Below are positions 17,991-27,000 of a DNA stretch of 35,774 bases, one piece after another. Position 1 is the stretch's first letter. Each line of letters starts with the position of its first letter. Location: NCBI GenBank assembly GCA_937873135.1, contig CALMVQ010000248.1, positions 1-35,774 on the forward strand, written 5' to 3'. The notes beneath the pieces were generated by a model that saw only the letters and a list, made by a program, of their open reading frames with translations, was not told where the DNA came from and ran no database searches. The DNA is from an uncultured Scytonema sp. (GTDB lineage: Bacteria > Cyanobacteriota > Cyanobacteriia > Cyanobacteriales > Nostocaceae). The translations under genes were made by a program, and so were the position numbers.

Positions 17991-18201
17991 TCATGAAACA
18001 ATCTGTAATCTATCTACGCTATAGTATTAACTAGTACAGGGAGACAGGGAAAAAGAATTTTTGTCAAGACTGAATTTTCATCTGTTTTCAACTTTCTATT
18101 TATTTATACAACGCTGTACTAAGTAAGCGCAAAAAAACATAAATATGTAAAAACATGTTGAGATGCGGTTAACCTTGCTGAGCGACCTAACACCAACTTA
18201 C

Positions 18202-19212
18202 TTAAGTGTTGCTAACAACTTGAAATTGACCCATACATCCAGACTCGGCGATCCCATCTTGATGAGGATGAAACATATACATACCTGGAGTTCGATAGCT
18301 GAATTCCAAAATGTGCCGTTCTGCGGTACCCATCGTCACCACGTCTGTATCCCAACTAGGAATTAAAGTGCGACCCGTGGGATAGACGCGAAACATATTG
18401 GCATGGATGTGAAAGGTTAAAGCTGGGTCGAGTTCAACCATGTTCATAACATACAGCCGAATAAGTTGGTTTTGCTGAATGGGTATTGGATGATCCATGT
18501 AGAAATCTGGTATACCGTTAAAAGCATACAATTCATTCCGACCATCCTCGTTTGTGTCATAACCACCCATCTCCAAAACCATCTCGTCAGCAGACGGACG
18601 ACCTTGTGGTGGATCGATGATAAACATTCCATATAACCCCTTACCAACATGACGGGTTACTGGCGAAATATGACAGTGATAGAGATGTACTCCAAAAGGT
18701 TCAGCATCAAATTCATAAATAAAAGTGCTTTTGTGACGAATGGGGTGAATTCCATCCATCTCGGCAGCGTGAATACCGTGAAAATGCAGTGAGTGAGAAT
18801 GTCCTGCAACGTTGTTGAAAATAACTCGGACGCGATCGCCTGCTTTTGCCCTTATAGTCGGTCCGGGAACATGACCGTTAATGTTCCAAGAGGCAAAAGA
18901 AACTGCTGCATTGAGTTTAATTTCTGAGGTTCTCGCTTCAAAATTAAACTCTCGTACTGTCCGTCCATTTTCTTTTTTGACTGTACCATAGTCAAAATTC
19001 CTTAAGAACACTAAAGGGTTGAAACCATTCACTTCGTCCGGTGGAATTTTTGGCAGTGGTGGCACTCTCACGACTGATTTCTGCTGGTGCTGCCAAACAC
19101 TTAACCCTGCTATGGTTGCAGTTGTTAGCCCTACTGCACCTAACCCTACTTTGAGAAACTGGCGACGATTGAGAATTTTTGGTTTTTTCAAAAATAAACT
19201 TTTACTTGACAT
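18202..19212 (-). CDS. Two-domain multicopper oxidase, probable ferroxidase of the FTR1 locus
   Basis: A 336-residue periplasmic enzyme. The N-terminus has a twin-arginine-type signal (NRRQFLKVGLGAVGLTTATI). Copper motifs are present in order: HSLHFHG (about 137-143), HLYHCHISPVTRH (about 176-188), HIHANMF (about 268-274) and MFHPHQDGIAESGCMGQF near the end. The final motif has HPH...CM in place of the common HCHxxxHxxxGM. This is a two-domain enzyme like nitrite-reductase-type or small laccase-type proteins. Divergent from the FTR1 gene, it probably oxidises Fe(II) for that permease, as Fet3 does for Ftr1 in yeast. This role is inferred from context; substrate could also be Cu(I) or Mn(II). 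Confidence 0.88.
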   Translation of the reverse strand: MSSKSLFLKKPKILNRRQFLKVGLGAVGLTTATIAGLSVWQHQQKSVVRVPPLPKIPPDEVNGFNPLVFLRNFDYGTVKKENGRTVREFNFEARTSEIKLNAAVSFASWNINGHVPGPTIRAKAGDRVRVIFNNVAGHSHSLHFHGIHAAEMDGIHPIRHKSTFIYEFDAEPFGVHLYHCHISPVTRHVGKGLYGMFIIDPPQGRPSADEMVLEMGGYDTNEDGRNELYAFNGIPDFYMDHPIPIQQNQLIRLYVMNMVELDPALTFHIHANMFRVYPTGRTLIPSWDTDVVTMGTAERHILEFSYRTPGMYMFHPHQDGIAESGCMGQFQVVSNT

Positions 19213-19830
19213 ATTTCTTCAAAGAAGGGAGGGTTGGGGACTAAAAGAAGGTGCCCATAAGTATTTCATCATAATTGCGACTTTTTCGCAACTCAATTTA
19301 CCTTTTAGTATAATTACTTTTTGAGCAACATACTGAAAAAATCTTTTTATTTTCATGTTACCTTTATAGTGGTTTATTACTAGTTCTGTCTATTGCCATA
19401 TCCTTAAAGTCTTTATCTTACTAGACTTTCAGTCACATTTTGACATACTGTTAACAATACATATAAAGAGGTATTTTTAGGTAAATGAAAAATTATAGTA
19501 ATTTTTGTTACCTATAATCAGATTGAAAAAGTCAGAGTTTTCTCAAATAGTTTGCTATGTATCTGGCAAAACTTTAAGTTAAAAAGCCAACTTATTGAAT
19601 AATAATGCTAATCAGGTATTATGATTAATAAATTATTAAAAAAAATTGGCAGGTGAAGTTGTGAAAGTATTGCTGCTGAAATGATTAGCAAAGGAAAAGT
19701 AGGTAGAAGGGGGTTATACTCAGGACTCAGGACTCAGGACTCAGCACTACTGAAGGGGGTTTGTCTCAATATACGACAGACTTTCTACCCCATACCTTCA
19801 TAAACATTAGTTAAAATAAGGAATCAACAA
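19213..19830. other. Divergent control region between oxidase and FTR1 genes
   Basis: About 620 AT-rich bases with no gene. Both transcripts must start here. AATAATAATGCTAATCAGGT (about 19600-19619) is a weak Fur-like candidate. A heptamer array lies at 19719-19744. AAGGAA at about 19818 is a plausible ribosome site for the FTR1 GTG. Confidence 0.45.
19719..19744 (+). repeat. Short tandem heptamer repeat (CTCAGGA)
   Basis: CTCAGGA is repeated in tandem three times and then continues as CTCAGCACT. Such short tandem heptamers are typical of heterocystous cyanobacteria. Related single copies (CAGCACTCAGGAG) occur right after the NFACT gene near 13346 and 13382. Confidence 0.85.
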
Positions 19831-21333
19831 GTGGCTTTAATGAGAAAGTTCCAGCTGAGGCGCTGGCAAGTTCTGTTGTCACTCTGTCTGAGTGCGATAC
19901 TATGTGTTGTAGCGATACCGACTTATGCAGCTAGCACTCCGCAACAAGATTTACAGCGCCAAGACGCTTATATTGAACAAGCAATTACCAAAGCTGAGGC
20001 AAAAGATTTCCCAGCAGCAGCTGAAGCGTTTAAGAAATTTCAAGACAATTGGTTTGACATTGAAGATGGGGTAAAAAAGATCTCCCGTCAAGCCTACAAA
20101 GACATAGAATCTTCAACGGGTGAGATCAAGTATGCTTTATCAATGCAGCCTCCCCAACAGTCACAAGTGGTAAAATCGCTTCAGAATTTACACGCAATTA
20201 ACCAAAAATTTATTAGCGGAGGATTGAATGGCACAACAGCCCAAGCAACATCCAATCAGGTTACAATCAAAAGTCTGCTGGATCGCTTAGATCGTGCTGA
20301 TGCGGCTATAAAGAATAACAACACTGCAACTGCTGCTGATGAACTGAAAGGCTTCCAGACAGATTGGTTAGAGGTTGAAGGAGTTGTGGCTGCCAAGTCC
20401 AAACAGGCTTATGTCGATGTTGAAAACAATATGGCCATAGCCTATGGAGCAATAAAATCTAATGATATAGCGGGAGCAACTCGTAATATTGCTCAGTTGA
20501 GACAAGACTTACAACCTTATGCTAGTAGTGGTTTACGTTACAACCTCTGGGATGCAGCGCTGATATTACTGCGAGAGGGAATGGAAGCGTTGCTGGTTGT
20601 CGTGGCGTTATTAGCCTTCCTGAAAAAGAGCGAGAATGCAGACAAAAGTCGCTGGATCTGGATCGGAGCGGCTGTGGGCATTGTTGCTTCAGTTGTCGCC
20701 GCTTTTATCTTACAAGCAGTCTTCTCTAAGATTTCTGCAGGCAGCAGTCGCGAACTTATTGAAGGCTTTGTGGGTTTATTTGCTGCCGCGATGCTGTTTT
20801 ATGTTAGCTACTGGCTGCACAGCAAATCATCTTTAGGGGCATGGCAGGGTTATATCCGGGATCAAATGAATTCAGCATTAGCAACGAACAGCGTGCTGTC
20901 TTTAGCGTTTCTGGCTTTCTTAGCTGTGTTTCGAGAAGGCGCAGAAACCGTTCTATTCTACATTGGTATTGCTCCGTCAATTAGCACTACTGACTTGGTC
21001 GCTGGGTTCGGGTTGGGGACGGTGATTTTGATCGTGGTTGCCGCTTTAATGTTAGGGCTAGGATTGAAGATTCCTCTCAAACCTTTCTTTCTCGTCACCA
21101 GTTTATTAATTTACTACTTAGGCTTTAAGTTCATTGGTAGTGGTATTCACTCCCTCCAAGTCGCAGGAGTTCTCCCTTCCCATACGAGCAGCTTTTTACC
21201 TAGTTGGGAACCTCTAGGTTTGTTCCCCACTTGGGAAACCACCATACCCCAACTCGCAATTTTACTTGTCGCAGTAGCTGTGGTGCTATACGAGCGTAGG
21301 CGTAATGCATACAACTCTGCAAAAGTCAATTAG
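19831..21333 (+). CDS. FTR1-family iron permease with duplicated periplasmic domain
   Basis: A 500-residue high-affinity iron permease. A signal peptide (about 1-33, ending IPTYAAS) leads into about 200 periplasmic residues with two related helical repeats: FKKFQDNWFDIEDGVKKISR then QAYKDIE, and LKGFQTDWLEVEGVVAAKSK then QAYVDVE. The membrane part (about 235-490) has seven hydrophobic helices and both iron-binding REGxE motifs, REGMEA and REGAET. The start could be GTG 19831 or ATG 19840; AAGGAA upstream fits the GTG. The permease takes up Fe(III) made by a partner oxidase, here probably the divergent multicopper oxidase at 18202. EfeU of bacteria is the closest functional parallel. Confidence 0.92.
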   Translation: MALMRKFQLRRWQVLLSLCLSAILCVVAIPTYAASTPQQDLQRQDAYIEQAITKAEAKDFPAAAEAFKKFQDNWFDIEDGVKKISRQAYKDIESSTGEIKYALSMQPPQQSQVVKSLQNLHAINQKFISGGLNGTTAQATSNQVTIKSLLDRLDRADAAIKNNNTATAADELKGFQTDWLEVEGVVAAKSKQAYVDVENNMAIAYGAIKSNDIAGATRNIAQLRQDLQPYASSGLRYNLWDAALILLREGMEALLVVVALLAFLKKSENADKSRWIWIGAAVGIVASVVAAFILQAVFSKISAGSSRELIEGFVGLFAAAMLFYVSYWLHSKSSLGAWQGYIRDQMNSALATNSVLSLAFLAFLAVFREGAETVLFYIGIAPSISTTDLVAGFGLGTVILIVVAALMLGLGLKIPLKPFFLVTSLLIYYLGFKFIGSGIHSLQVAGVLPSHTSSFLPSWEPLGLFPTWETTIPQLAILLVAVAVVLYERRRNAYNSAKVN

Positions 21334-21779
21334 GAACGCTATACTGTCAAGGCGCTCCTGTAGGAGCATCAACTTCATCACATTTGTATTTATTGCCATA
21401 CAGTACCGGAAACATCCCCGTCTACTCGCTGTGCGGGGAGCGTCAACAGTGTTACAAAAGGCTAATACCGCAAGGCGAAAGTCAAAAGTCAAAAGTTTCA
21501 AGAAGGCAGCTATGCTGAGGGCATCCGTGCTGAAGGGAACCAATTGGAAGGGGATTGAAACCCCTCCCAATTGTCAGCCTCCAAATCGAAGAAAAGGAGG
21601 GGGTTTTATACCCTTACTCCTTTCAGTCGTGGGCAGAGGACTGTTGCATTCATAAATGCCTCCTGCCTCCTGCCCTCTGCCTTTCCCGATAAGGTAACAA
21701 GTATTATGGAATGCGCTTTTTACGGATTTTAAATGGTTGCTCTATTTCCGCCGACTTGTACTAGTACCATTACACGGAA
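21334..21779. other. Intergenic stretch, no gene seen
   Basis: The plus frame is open for about 115 codons, but its sequence is made of filler-type repeats (AAAGTCAAAAGTCAAAAG, CTGCCTCCTGCC) and lacks a ribosome site or family trait. I see nothing else here. Confidence 0.55.
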
Positions 21780-21914
21780 TTAAAAATTAAAAAGCTTGGT
21801 CATGATGCCGTTAAACCACTTTTCAGCGGCGGCAGGGTTTCGTTCCTGTATCCATACATAGTGTTCTTCAATATCCTGGGCGGCGTGTGCAGAGACTTCA
21901 ACCTGAAAGACCAT
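21780..21914 (-). pseudogene. Truncated ParE/RelE-type toxin
   Basis: The minus strand from ATG 21912-21914 reads MVFQVEVSAHAAQDIEEHYV then WIQERNPAAAEKWFNGIM, the first 38 or so residues of a ParE/RelE-superfamily toxin (normally about 95-105). It then ends in TKLFNF and a stop inside ATTAAAAATTAAAAAG, a filler-type repeat. The C-terminal part, which holds the toxin's catalytic or gyrase-contact residues, is missing. It follows the antitoxin gene after 43 bases, in the usual order. The toxin is presumably inactive. Confidence 0.75.
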
Positions 21915-21957
21915 GTTTATTCCGCATCATGGTTTCAAAATCTCCTAAAGAGATGGT

Positions 21958-22185
21958 TTAACCGTCTTTCACGTCCTGCAAGCCCTGCTCTATCGCCTGC
22001 ACTGTTTCCAGATAATCAAGCCGATTAAGAAGGGTTTGATAAGCTTGCGCGTCCTGTATCACAACCTCTGCCTTGCCATTAATAGTTAAGATGACAGGTT
22101 CCTTTGTTTCTTTCATCTGCTCAATGAACTTCGGCGTATTGCGCTTGAAGTTGGAGAGAGAATCAATATCACGGCTAATATCCAT
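21958..22185 (-). CDS. Phd/YefM-type antitoxin
   Basis: A 75-residue protein, normal for the family. It begins MDISRDIDSLSNFKRNTPKF and has the typical phrase KETKEPVILTINGKAEVVIQ, then DAQAYQTLL and an acidic C-terminal helix (DYLETVQAIEQGLQDVKDG). The N-terminal half is the DNA-binding Phd fold that represses its own promoter, and the C-terminal helix wraps the toxin. Its toxin partner downstream is truncated, so this looks like a surviving orphan that may still neutralise related toxins elsewhere. Confidence 0.88.
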   Translation of the reverse strand: MDISRDIDSLSNFKRNTPKFIEQMKETKEPVILTINGKAEVVIQDAQAYQTLLNRLDYLETVQAIEQGLQDVKDG

Positions 22186-22409
22186 ACTACGCTCTGCACT
22201 AAATATGATGCAAATTTGATGCTAACGTATTTTGAAGGGATACGCAAGGTGATTTTCTGGCTACACAATAGCGTTTGATTTCGTAATACGAATTCTAAAA
22301 TTGTCTAATCCATTGTGCTTTCTTGTTATCGTCCAGATTCCAGGGAGTGGAGTATAGCAAATTATGGTTGTACGTCAACGCCTTCAGCTAACAGGGATTC
22401 CAAAGGGTT

Positions 22410-22724
22410 TTGACCCTTTGGCCGCCTTGGGCGGGCTGGATGCCCACGTGCCTATTAAGCCTATTTGATAAGTTGCCTATCGGTAAAATTGCTTCCGGCG
22501 AAGGTCCCCCAATGCGCTTATATGCGCCTCATTTAGAATGGGGCGGAATGATCCTCAAAATCCAGGGCAGTAATCGCGCTTTCCTTGTGCTGGTCGGTCA
22601 CGCCCAGGTAACGCTCCAGGGCGGCGTGCCGTTTGCCTTTATCCCAAAAACCGGATTTCAGATCAGCATCAGCTTGAAGCGCGGATATTCACGCTCCCAA
22701 CGCCTGTTTCTGGGCTTTAGCTGA
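22410..22724 (+). other. Unclassified GC-richer open frame
   Basis: A 104-codon frame opens here, and its later part reads GEGPPMRLYAPHLEWGGMIL and KIQGSNRAFLVLVGHAQVTL. Base composition from about 22400 to 22724 is clearly richer in G and C than the flanks. The first 25 codons overlap a hairpin (CCAAAGGG at 22400-22407, CCCTTTGG at 22414-22421). There is no clear ribosome site, and it overlaps the convergent DUF433 gene by 36 bases. I do not recognise the protein; it could be a foreign fragment rather than a working gene. Confidence 0.2.
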
Positions 22725-23018
22725 TATAAGTCTGTTATACAAAGACGGATCTCTCACTTGTAATGGTTGAGGCATTGCATCAAACTCTTCCTCTTCGACT
22801 CTGAGGTAAGCGTCAATCTCATCTCGATTAGCTAGGTAGAAAGCAATCGCTCCGTAAACCTCTTCAAGCGTTAACAGCGGGAAAGATTGAACAATGCTTT
22901 CAGGTGACATTCCGTTACCGAAGGCATACACAATTGAGTCAAGAGAAACCCGTGTGTCTGTAATCCAGTAACCACTGTTGTGGTACTTTACATAGATTTT
23001 AGCTTCTACAACTGGCAT
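22689..23018 (-). CDS. DUF433 domain protein
   Basis: From ATG 23016-23018 the protein has 109 residues, the usual DUF433 size; a longer frame to 23144 has an unrelated N-terminus. The family pattern is clear: VRVSLDSIVYAF-like TDTRVSLDSIVYAFGNGMSP, then SIVQSFPLLTLEEVYGAIAF and YLANRDEIDAYL. DUF433 proteins have a helix-turn-helix fold and commonly act as antitoxins beside DUF5615 (PIN-like) proteins. No such partner follows here: the downstream side is the GC-richer unclassified patch. Its C-terminal dozen residues also lie in that patch, so the tail may have been replaced. Confidence 0.82.
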   Translation of the reverse strand: MPVVEAKIYVKYHNSGYWITDTRVSLDSIVYAFGNGMSPESIVQSFPLLTLEEVYGAIAFYLANRDEIDAYLRVEEEEFDAMPQPLQVRDPSLYNRLISAKAQKQALGA

Positions 23019-23144
23019 AGGTTTGTTTTGGACACGCCTACCTGTATCTTGACACTCTCTGTCCGCGCATGAGGGGAAATTCTTAAAACTTTTCAGTTTT
23101 AATATCTTTAAAAATAAAATACGAAAAGGGTTTGCACGTCTCAA

Positions 23145-23430
23145 ACGTAGATAAAGTCTCAGATCCCCAACTTCGTAAAAGTTGTCGGGGCTCTAATTTT
23201 TCACGAATGATTTAGGACTACCTACTATAGCTGGATAAGCCTATTGAGATGCTCTCGGACTCAATTATCTTAATTATGTCTGAAAAAATAGTCCCAATGA
23301 ATTGACTAAAGATACTTGTTTAACATTGAATAATAATGGTTACATCTACTTTCATACTAAAAAAATTTATGCTATAGCGAGCCTAAATGATTCGTCAAGC
23401 GGAGAAACCTGGTTTATAAGACCGCACATT
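23145..23430. other. Intergenic stretch with one hairpin
   Basis: There is no gene. CCCCAACTT (about 23166-23174) and AAGTTGTCGGGG (about 23180-23191) form an imperfect hairpin of a type common between cyanobacterial genes. Confidence 0.45.
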
Positions 23431-23458
23431 TTGACAATTAAAATAGGATTGCTATAAT
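23431..23458 (+). promoter_or_regulatory. Consensus-like sigma70 promoter of the lanthipeptide cluster
   Basis: TTGACA (23431-23436) and TATAAT (23453-23458) are both perfect hexamers, 16 bases apart. The predicted start near 23465 gives a leader of about 215 bases before the precursor gene. Nothing else on the plus strand lies between. Confidence 0.7.
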
Positions 23459-23531
23459 CATAGATGATCTTATGTTCGGACAATCATTTAACAGTTAAGT
23501 TGTTCGCTAATTGTTGATGGTGAGACCAGTC

Positions 23532-23611
23532 CTGTTCGCGCAGCGTTAGCGATGTTCGCGTAGCGTCTCGCACCAGAAGGAGCGTCACCCGAAGGGTTAA
23601 TTGCAATTAAC
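23532..23611. repeat. Palindromic cyanobacterial repeat in the leader
   Basis: CCTGTTCGCGCAGCGTTAGC, then GATGTTCGCGTAGCGTCTCG and CACCAGAAGGAGCGTCACCC, is a dispersed repeat type found between and inside cyanobacterial genes. It ends in the perfect palindrome GTTAATTGCAATTAAC (23596-23611), which recurs in longer form at 32751-32780. It lies between promoter and precursor gene, so it should be part of the mRNA leader. Confidence 0.65.
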
Positions 23612-23679
23612 TATTAACCAAACAAAATATCGTTGCTTCACTTTAAGTCTCTTTACATAATCTTTAGAGAAAAAAAATA

Positions 23680-23961
23680 ATGTCAAATATCGATATTATC
23701 CGTGCTTGGAAAGATGAAAATTACCGCAATAGTTTGAGTGATGAGCAACGTTTCCAGTTGCCACCAAATCCTGCAGGTATTATTGATCTGTCAGAAGAAG
23801 AGATGGAATCGATAGTGGGTGGGTTCAAAAAAGGTAGCTTGGGCTTGACGCTCCTGGGAACGGGAACAGGAACTACAGTGAATTTGTGTAACGGCTGTTG
23901 CTTGATTGCTACTTGTCTTGCTGCTCCTGTTCTACGAGAATGGCAATCTACTGATGCGTAA
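23680..23961 (+). CDS. lanA: Class II lanthipeptide precursor, mersacidin/lichenicidin-type leader
   Basis: A 93-residue precursor. Leader residues 1-48 begin MSNIDIIRAWKDENYRNSLS and run through LPPNPAGIIDLSEEEMESIV to a double-glycine site at 47-48. This matches the mersacidin-type leaders read by LanM enzymes. The core (49-93) starts FKKGSLGLTLLGTGTGTTVN and has four Cys (70, 73, 74, 79). Nine Ser/Thr (53, 57, 61, 63, 65, 66, 78, 90, 91) lie in the core. Six of these precede the Cys cluster, so up to four (methyl)lanthionine rings are possible. The last 14 residues (LAAPVLREWQSTDA) have no Cys and would form a linear tail. The synthetase gene follows after 118 bases on the same strand. Confidence 0.93.
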   Translation: MSNIDIIRAWKDENYRNSLSDEQRFQLPPNPAGIIDLSEEEMESIVGGFKKGSLGLTLLGTGTGTTVNLCNGCCLIATCLAAPVLREWQSTDA

Positions 23962-24079
23962 GTCCTGAATAATAGTCAGCATCCAATACTGCGTAGGTTT
24001 TGCTAAAAATTTAAGTTAATGTAGTTAATATAGGTTAGGAAGCCAGTTCTGTAGGAGGTTTTCCTTCCCTAGAAACCTA

Positions 24080-27000
24080 GTGTTTGAAGAACCTCACCCA
24101 ACATTTATCAGTATTTGTTTGGATAACCAAAACGCTAAGGACGCCACTTTGCTAAAAGGAAGGAAACCCGCCCACAGCAAGTGGCTTCCCAGCCTACAAT
24201 TTTCTTTAACCGAGCAGTATAGCTCAGCAATTTATAAAACTTTTACTGTGGATCGATCGCTCTTTCAGAATTTTGCTTGGTATAAGGCTACTACCTTAAA
24301 AGAACGCATTACATCTTTACAGAAGAAATCAGACTTAATTCCCCATTCATCTGATTTTGCTCAACAAAAGTTAAAGCAGTGGAAGTCACAACCGATTTTT
24401 GCCAGTCATTCAGATTCGGAGTTTGCTCAACGTCTTGCAGTAGATGAAGTCACTGAGAGTGAATTCCTTTATCTACTTAGCGAGCAAAATTATCTTGCCG
24501 AAACACCTTTATGGTTGGTAGAGTTTGAGCGAGCTTTTTCTGTTCCCGATTTATCCTCTACCCAGATACTGCCAAATCTGGAGTTATTAGCAGAAACAAA
24601 AATGGCTGGCTTGATGTATCTCATTGAGCCGCTGATTGCTCAAGGCTGTAAACGCTTGCATGAAGGAATCCAAACTTTACGAAAGACGAGATCTGACTTG
24701 CCGTTTGATTCGAGTTGCATCCAAAATATACTTTTTGCTCATTTGCCAATGCAATTGGTTGGTAAGTTAAGTCGCACGATGGTTTTGGAACTTCATGTAG
24801 CCCGCCTCCAAGGAAAATTGTCAGGGGAAACACCCGAAGAAAGATTTCAAAGTTTTTTAGAACTCCTAAGACAGCGCGATACAGCGATCGCCTTGCTACA
24901 AGAATATCCTGTTTTAGCTCGCCAAATGGTGAATTGTATTGATTCCTGGGTGACTTTTAGTTTGGAATTTCTCCAAAACCTGGGAACAGATTGGGATGAA
25001 ATTTGTTCAACATTCAGTTCAGATACAGATCCCGGTTTACTGACAGAATTACAGGGAGGAGTTGGCGATACTCATCAAGGAGGACGTTCTGTTTTAATCG
25101 CCAAATTTAGTTCTGGCTTTCAAATCGTTTACAAACCAAGATCGCTTGCTGTTGACGTTCATTTTCAGGAGTTTCTCAACTGGATAAATGAACGAGGCAA
25201 TCACCCGCCATTCCCGACGTTAAAAATTCTTGCTCGCAAAACTTATGGTTGGGTGGAATTTGTCAGTACTTTTGGTTGTTCTTCTACTGAAGAAATCCAA
25301 CGCTTTTATCAACGTCAAGGTGGATATTTGGCGCTTTTATACGTGTTGGAGGCAACAGATTTTCACTCGGAGAATTTAATTGCTTCCGGAGAAAATCCTA
25401 TATTAGTTGATTTGGAAGCACTTTTTCATCCACGGGTAGACAGAGATAACCTCACGCAGTCAGATGAAATTGCTAGGTATCAAATATTCACTTCTGTTTT
25501 GCGGGTAAATTTGCTACCGCAGCGTTTGTTATCTAATGATACATATGAGGGAATTGACATCAGTGGTTTAGCGGCAAAAGAGGCTCAACTGACTCCGAAC
25601 AAAATCCCTTACTTAAAAAATGAAGGCACAGATGCGTTGTACGTGGATCGGCGGCAAATGGAAACATCCGGAAACCAACATCTGCCTACTTTAAATAGTT
25701 CTGGTATTAACGCGATTGACTATACAGAAGCAGTGGTGACTGGATTTACGAACATTTATCAGTTGCTTTGGCAACATCGAGATGAATTACTAGCTTTAGA
25801 TAGTCCTTTGAGCCGCTTTGCAGAAGATGAGGTGCGTGTCATTATGCGTTCGACTCGCTTCTACAGTGTGTTACTGAGTGAGAGTTTTCATCCTGATGTT
25901 TTACGCGATGCTCTTGATCGCGATCGCCTATTCGAGCGCCTTTGGTATGATATCGATTATACCTCTACGTTGGCAAAAATCATTCCTTCCGAACGCGAAC
26001 AGTTATGGCAGGGAGACATTCCAATCTTTAAGACACGTCCTAATTCCCAAGATGTCTGGATTGCTGCTGAGGAAAAACTCGTTAATTTTTTTGAGCAACC
26101 AAGTATGAATTTGGTTCGGTTGCGCTTGCAAAACATGAGTGAAGAGGATCTGGCACAGCAACTATGGTTTACTCGTGCTGCCATTAGCACTTTAGCGATG
26201 GGCGATGAACAAGCACTCATGCCAACTTACCAGATTGCTGAACAACAAACAACCGCGACTCGCGAACAATTCTTAGCTGCTGCTTGTGCGGTTGGGGATC
26301 GCTTGGAGTGGTTGGCAGTAAGCGGTGAAGAAAATGCGACTTGGATCGGTTTATCACTGATAAACGACAGCTACTGGTCTTTGGTTCCTCTCGATGTAGA
26401 TCTTTATAATGGGGTTGCTGGAGTTGCACTGTTTTTAGCTTATCTGGGAAATATCTCTCAAGAAGTTCGCTACACCAAACTGGCGAATTCAGCACTCTCT
26501 ACAATTCGCTCTCAAATAGAGCAAAGAAAAAAAATGTCAGTTCTCGGTTTTGGAGGATGGGGTGGAGTTATCTATGCGATGACACACATCGGTACCCTTT
26601 GGAATCAACCAAAATTGTTAGACGAAGCCGAAGAAATTGTTGAGTTTTTGCCAGAACTTATTGAAAACGATGAGCGATTAGATATTATTGGTGGTGTAGC
26701 TGGCTGTATTGGCGGTCTCTTCAGTTTATATCATTGTCGCGCCTCTCAAAAGACGAGGAGTGCTGCGGTGAGCTGTGGCGATGGCCTGATTGCTGAAGCG
26801 AAACCTCTAGATCGGGGGATCGGTTGGCTGCAAAAAGGACCAAAAGGAACTGGGGAAAAACCACTTGCTGGATTTTCTCACGGTGCGGCAGGAATGGCAT
26901 GGGCGTTACTGAAAGTGTATGCACTCTCAGGGGAAGAGCGATTTTTGCAGGCAGCACTGGATGCGATCGCTTACGAACGCAGTCTTTTCTCTCCACAACT

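Noticed and set aside
19719-19744. CRISPR array
   Set aside because: The heptamers are directly tandem without spacers; this is a short tandem repeat. No CRISPR array or cas gene is seen anywhere in the window.
21305-21655. Plus-strand open frame overlapping the FTR1 end
   Set aside because: It is made of filler repeats, overlaps the permease gene and lacks a ribosome site.
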